Below the pieces are notes generated by a model, which saw only the letters and a list, made by a program, of their open reading frames with translations, was not told the DNA's origin and did no database searches. A DNA stretch of 64,000 nucleotides from Aquabacterium sp. (GTDB lineage Bacteria; Pseudomonadota; Gammaproteobacteria; Burkholderiales; Burkholderiaceae_C), in contig NZ_JACPYU010000002.1 of the NCBI RefSeq assembly GCF_016195855.1, forward strand, positions 62,001-126,000. The letters are read 5' to 3'. This document shows positions 63,962 to 64,000 of the stretch, in pieces (position 1 is the first letter of the stretch; every line of letters starts with the position of its first letter). Position numbers and translations under genes: made by a program.

Positions 63962-64000
63962 GGTGCCTTAGTGGACCTCAGTCGGGCAGCCAGGCAAAGC

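Overview
This is a GC-rich chromosomal window that reads as Betaproteobacteria, order Burkholderiales (Comamonadaceae or the Leptothrix/Rubrivivax group). The reasons are an S-adenosylhomocysteine riboswitch ahead of ahcY with metF downstream, a malic enzyme fused to a phosphotransacetylase-like domain, a PEP-CTERM (exosortase-sorted) protein, and the style of the type VI secretion (T6SS) genes. No rRNA, tRNA, CRISPR array, insertion sequence or integrase was recognised. No gene-free stretch exceeds about 300 bases.

Layout. (1) 1-7194, minus strand: a cyclic-di-GMP signalling operon with two membrane diguanylate cyclases, a hybrid histidine kinase, an HD-GYP response regulator and a partial outer-membrane protein. 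(2) 7356-24611: mostly housekeeping and envelope genes: YvlD-like membrane protein, thiL-pgpA-pncC, maeB, an exported RNase Sa-like ribonuclease with a barstar-type inhibitor, a lipoprotein subtilase, slt, 5-formyl-THF cyclo-ligase, a PEP-CTERM protein, ompW, and the ahcY-tlyA-metF methyl-cycle group under a SAH riboswitch. (3) 24799-27887: a diguanylate cyclase and an MltA lytic transglycosylase with a large low-complexity insertion, divergent from the T6SS. (4) 28026-37557, plus strand: tssJ-tssK-tssL-tssM-tagF-ppkA, i.e. the T6SS membrane complex, the baseplate-linking TssK and two post-translational regulators. (5) 37748-46067: a large GAF/PAS/GGDEF/EAL protein, a geranylgeranyl-reductase-like flavoprotein, an OmpA-like protein, then pppA and tagH(fha) on the minus strand, which complete a PpkA/PppA/Fha phosphorylation switch. 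(6) 46307-50424, plus strand: an accessory three-gene operon of an exported caspase-like protease, a predicted outer-membrane protein and a PKD/Asp-box beta-propeller lipoprotein. (7) 50433-63961, all minus strand: a VgrG effector cluster of vgrG, DUF6484, DUF2169, a degenerate ketosynthase, a PAAR-like nuclease effector, a DUF3396 immunity protein, an unknown protein, a PAAR-like RHS effector, an ankyrin protein, a HEAT-like protein and a 56-aa membrane protein.

The sheath, tube, remaining baseplate and ATPase genes (hcp, tssA, B, C, E, F, G, H) are absent here and probably lie beyond an edge. The most interesting points are the caspase/outer-membrane/Asp-box operon, the ketosynthase that has lost all three catalytic residues, two effectors sharing a PAAR-like N-terminus but carrying different C-terminal domains, and a TGAC-N4-GTCA-type palindrome found in three intergenic regions of the T6SS locus. 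All functions are inferred from sequence patterns read by eye; no database search was run.
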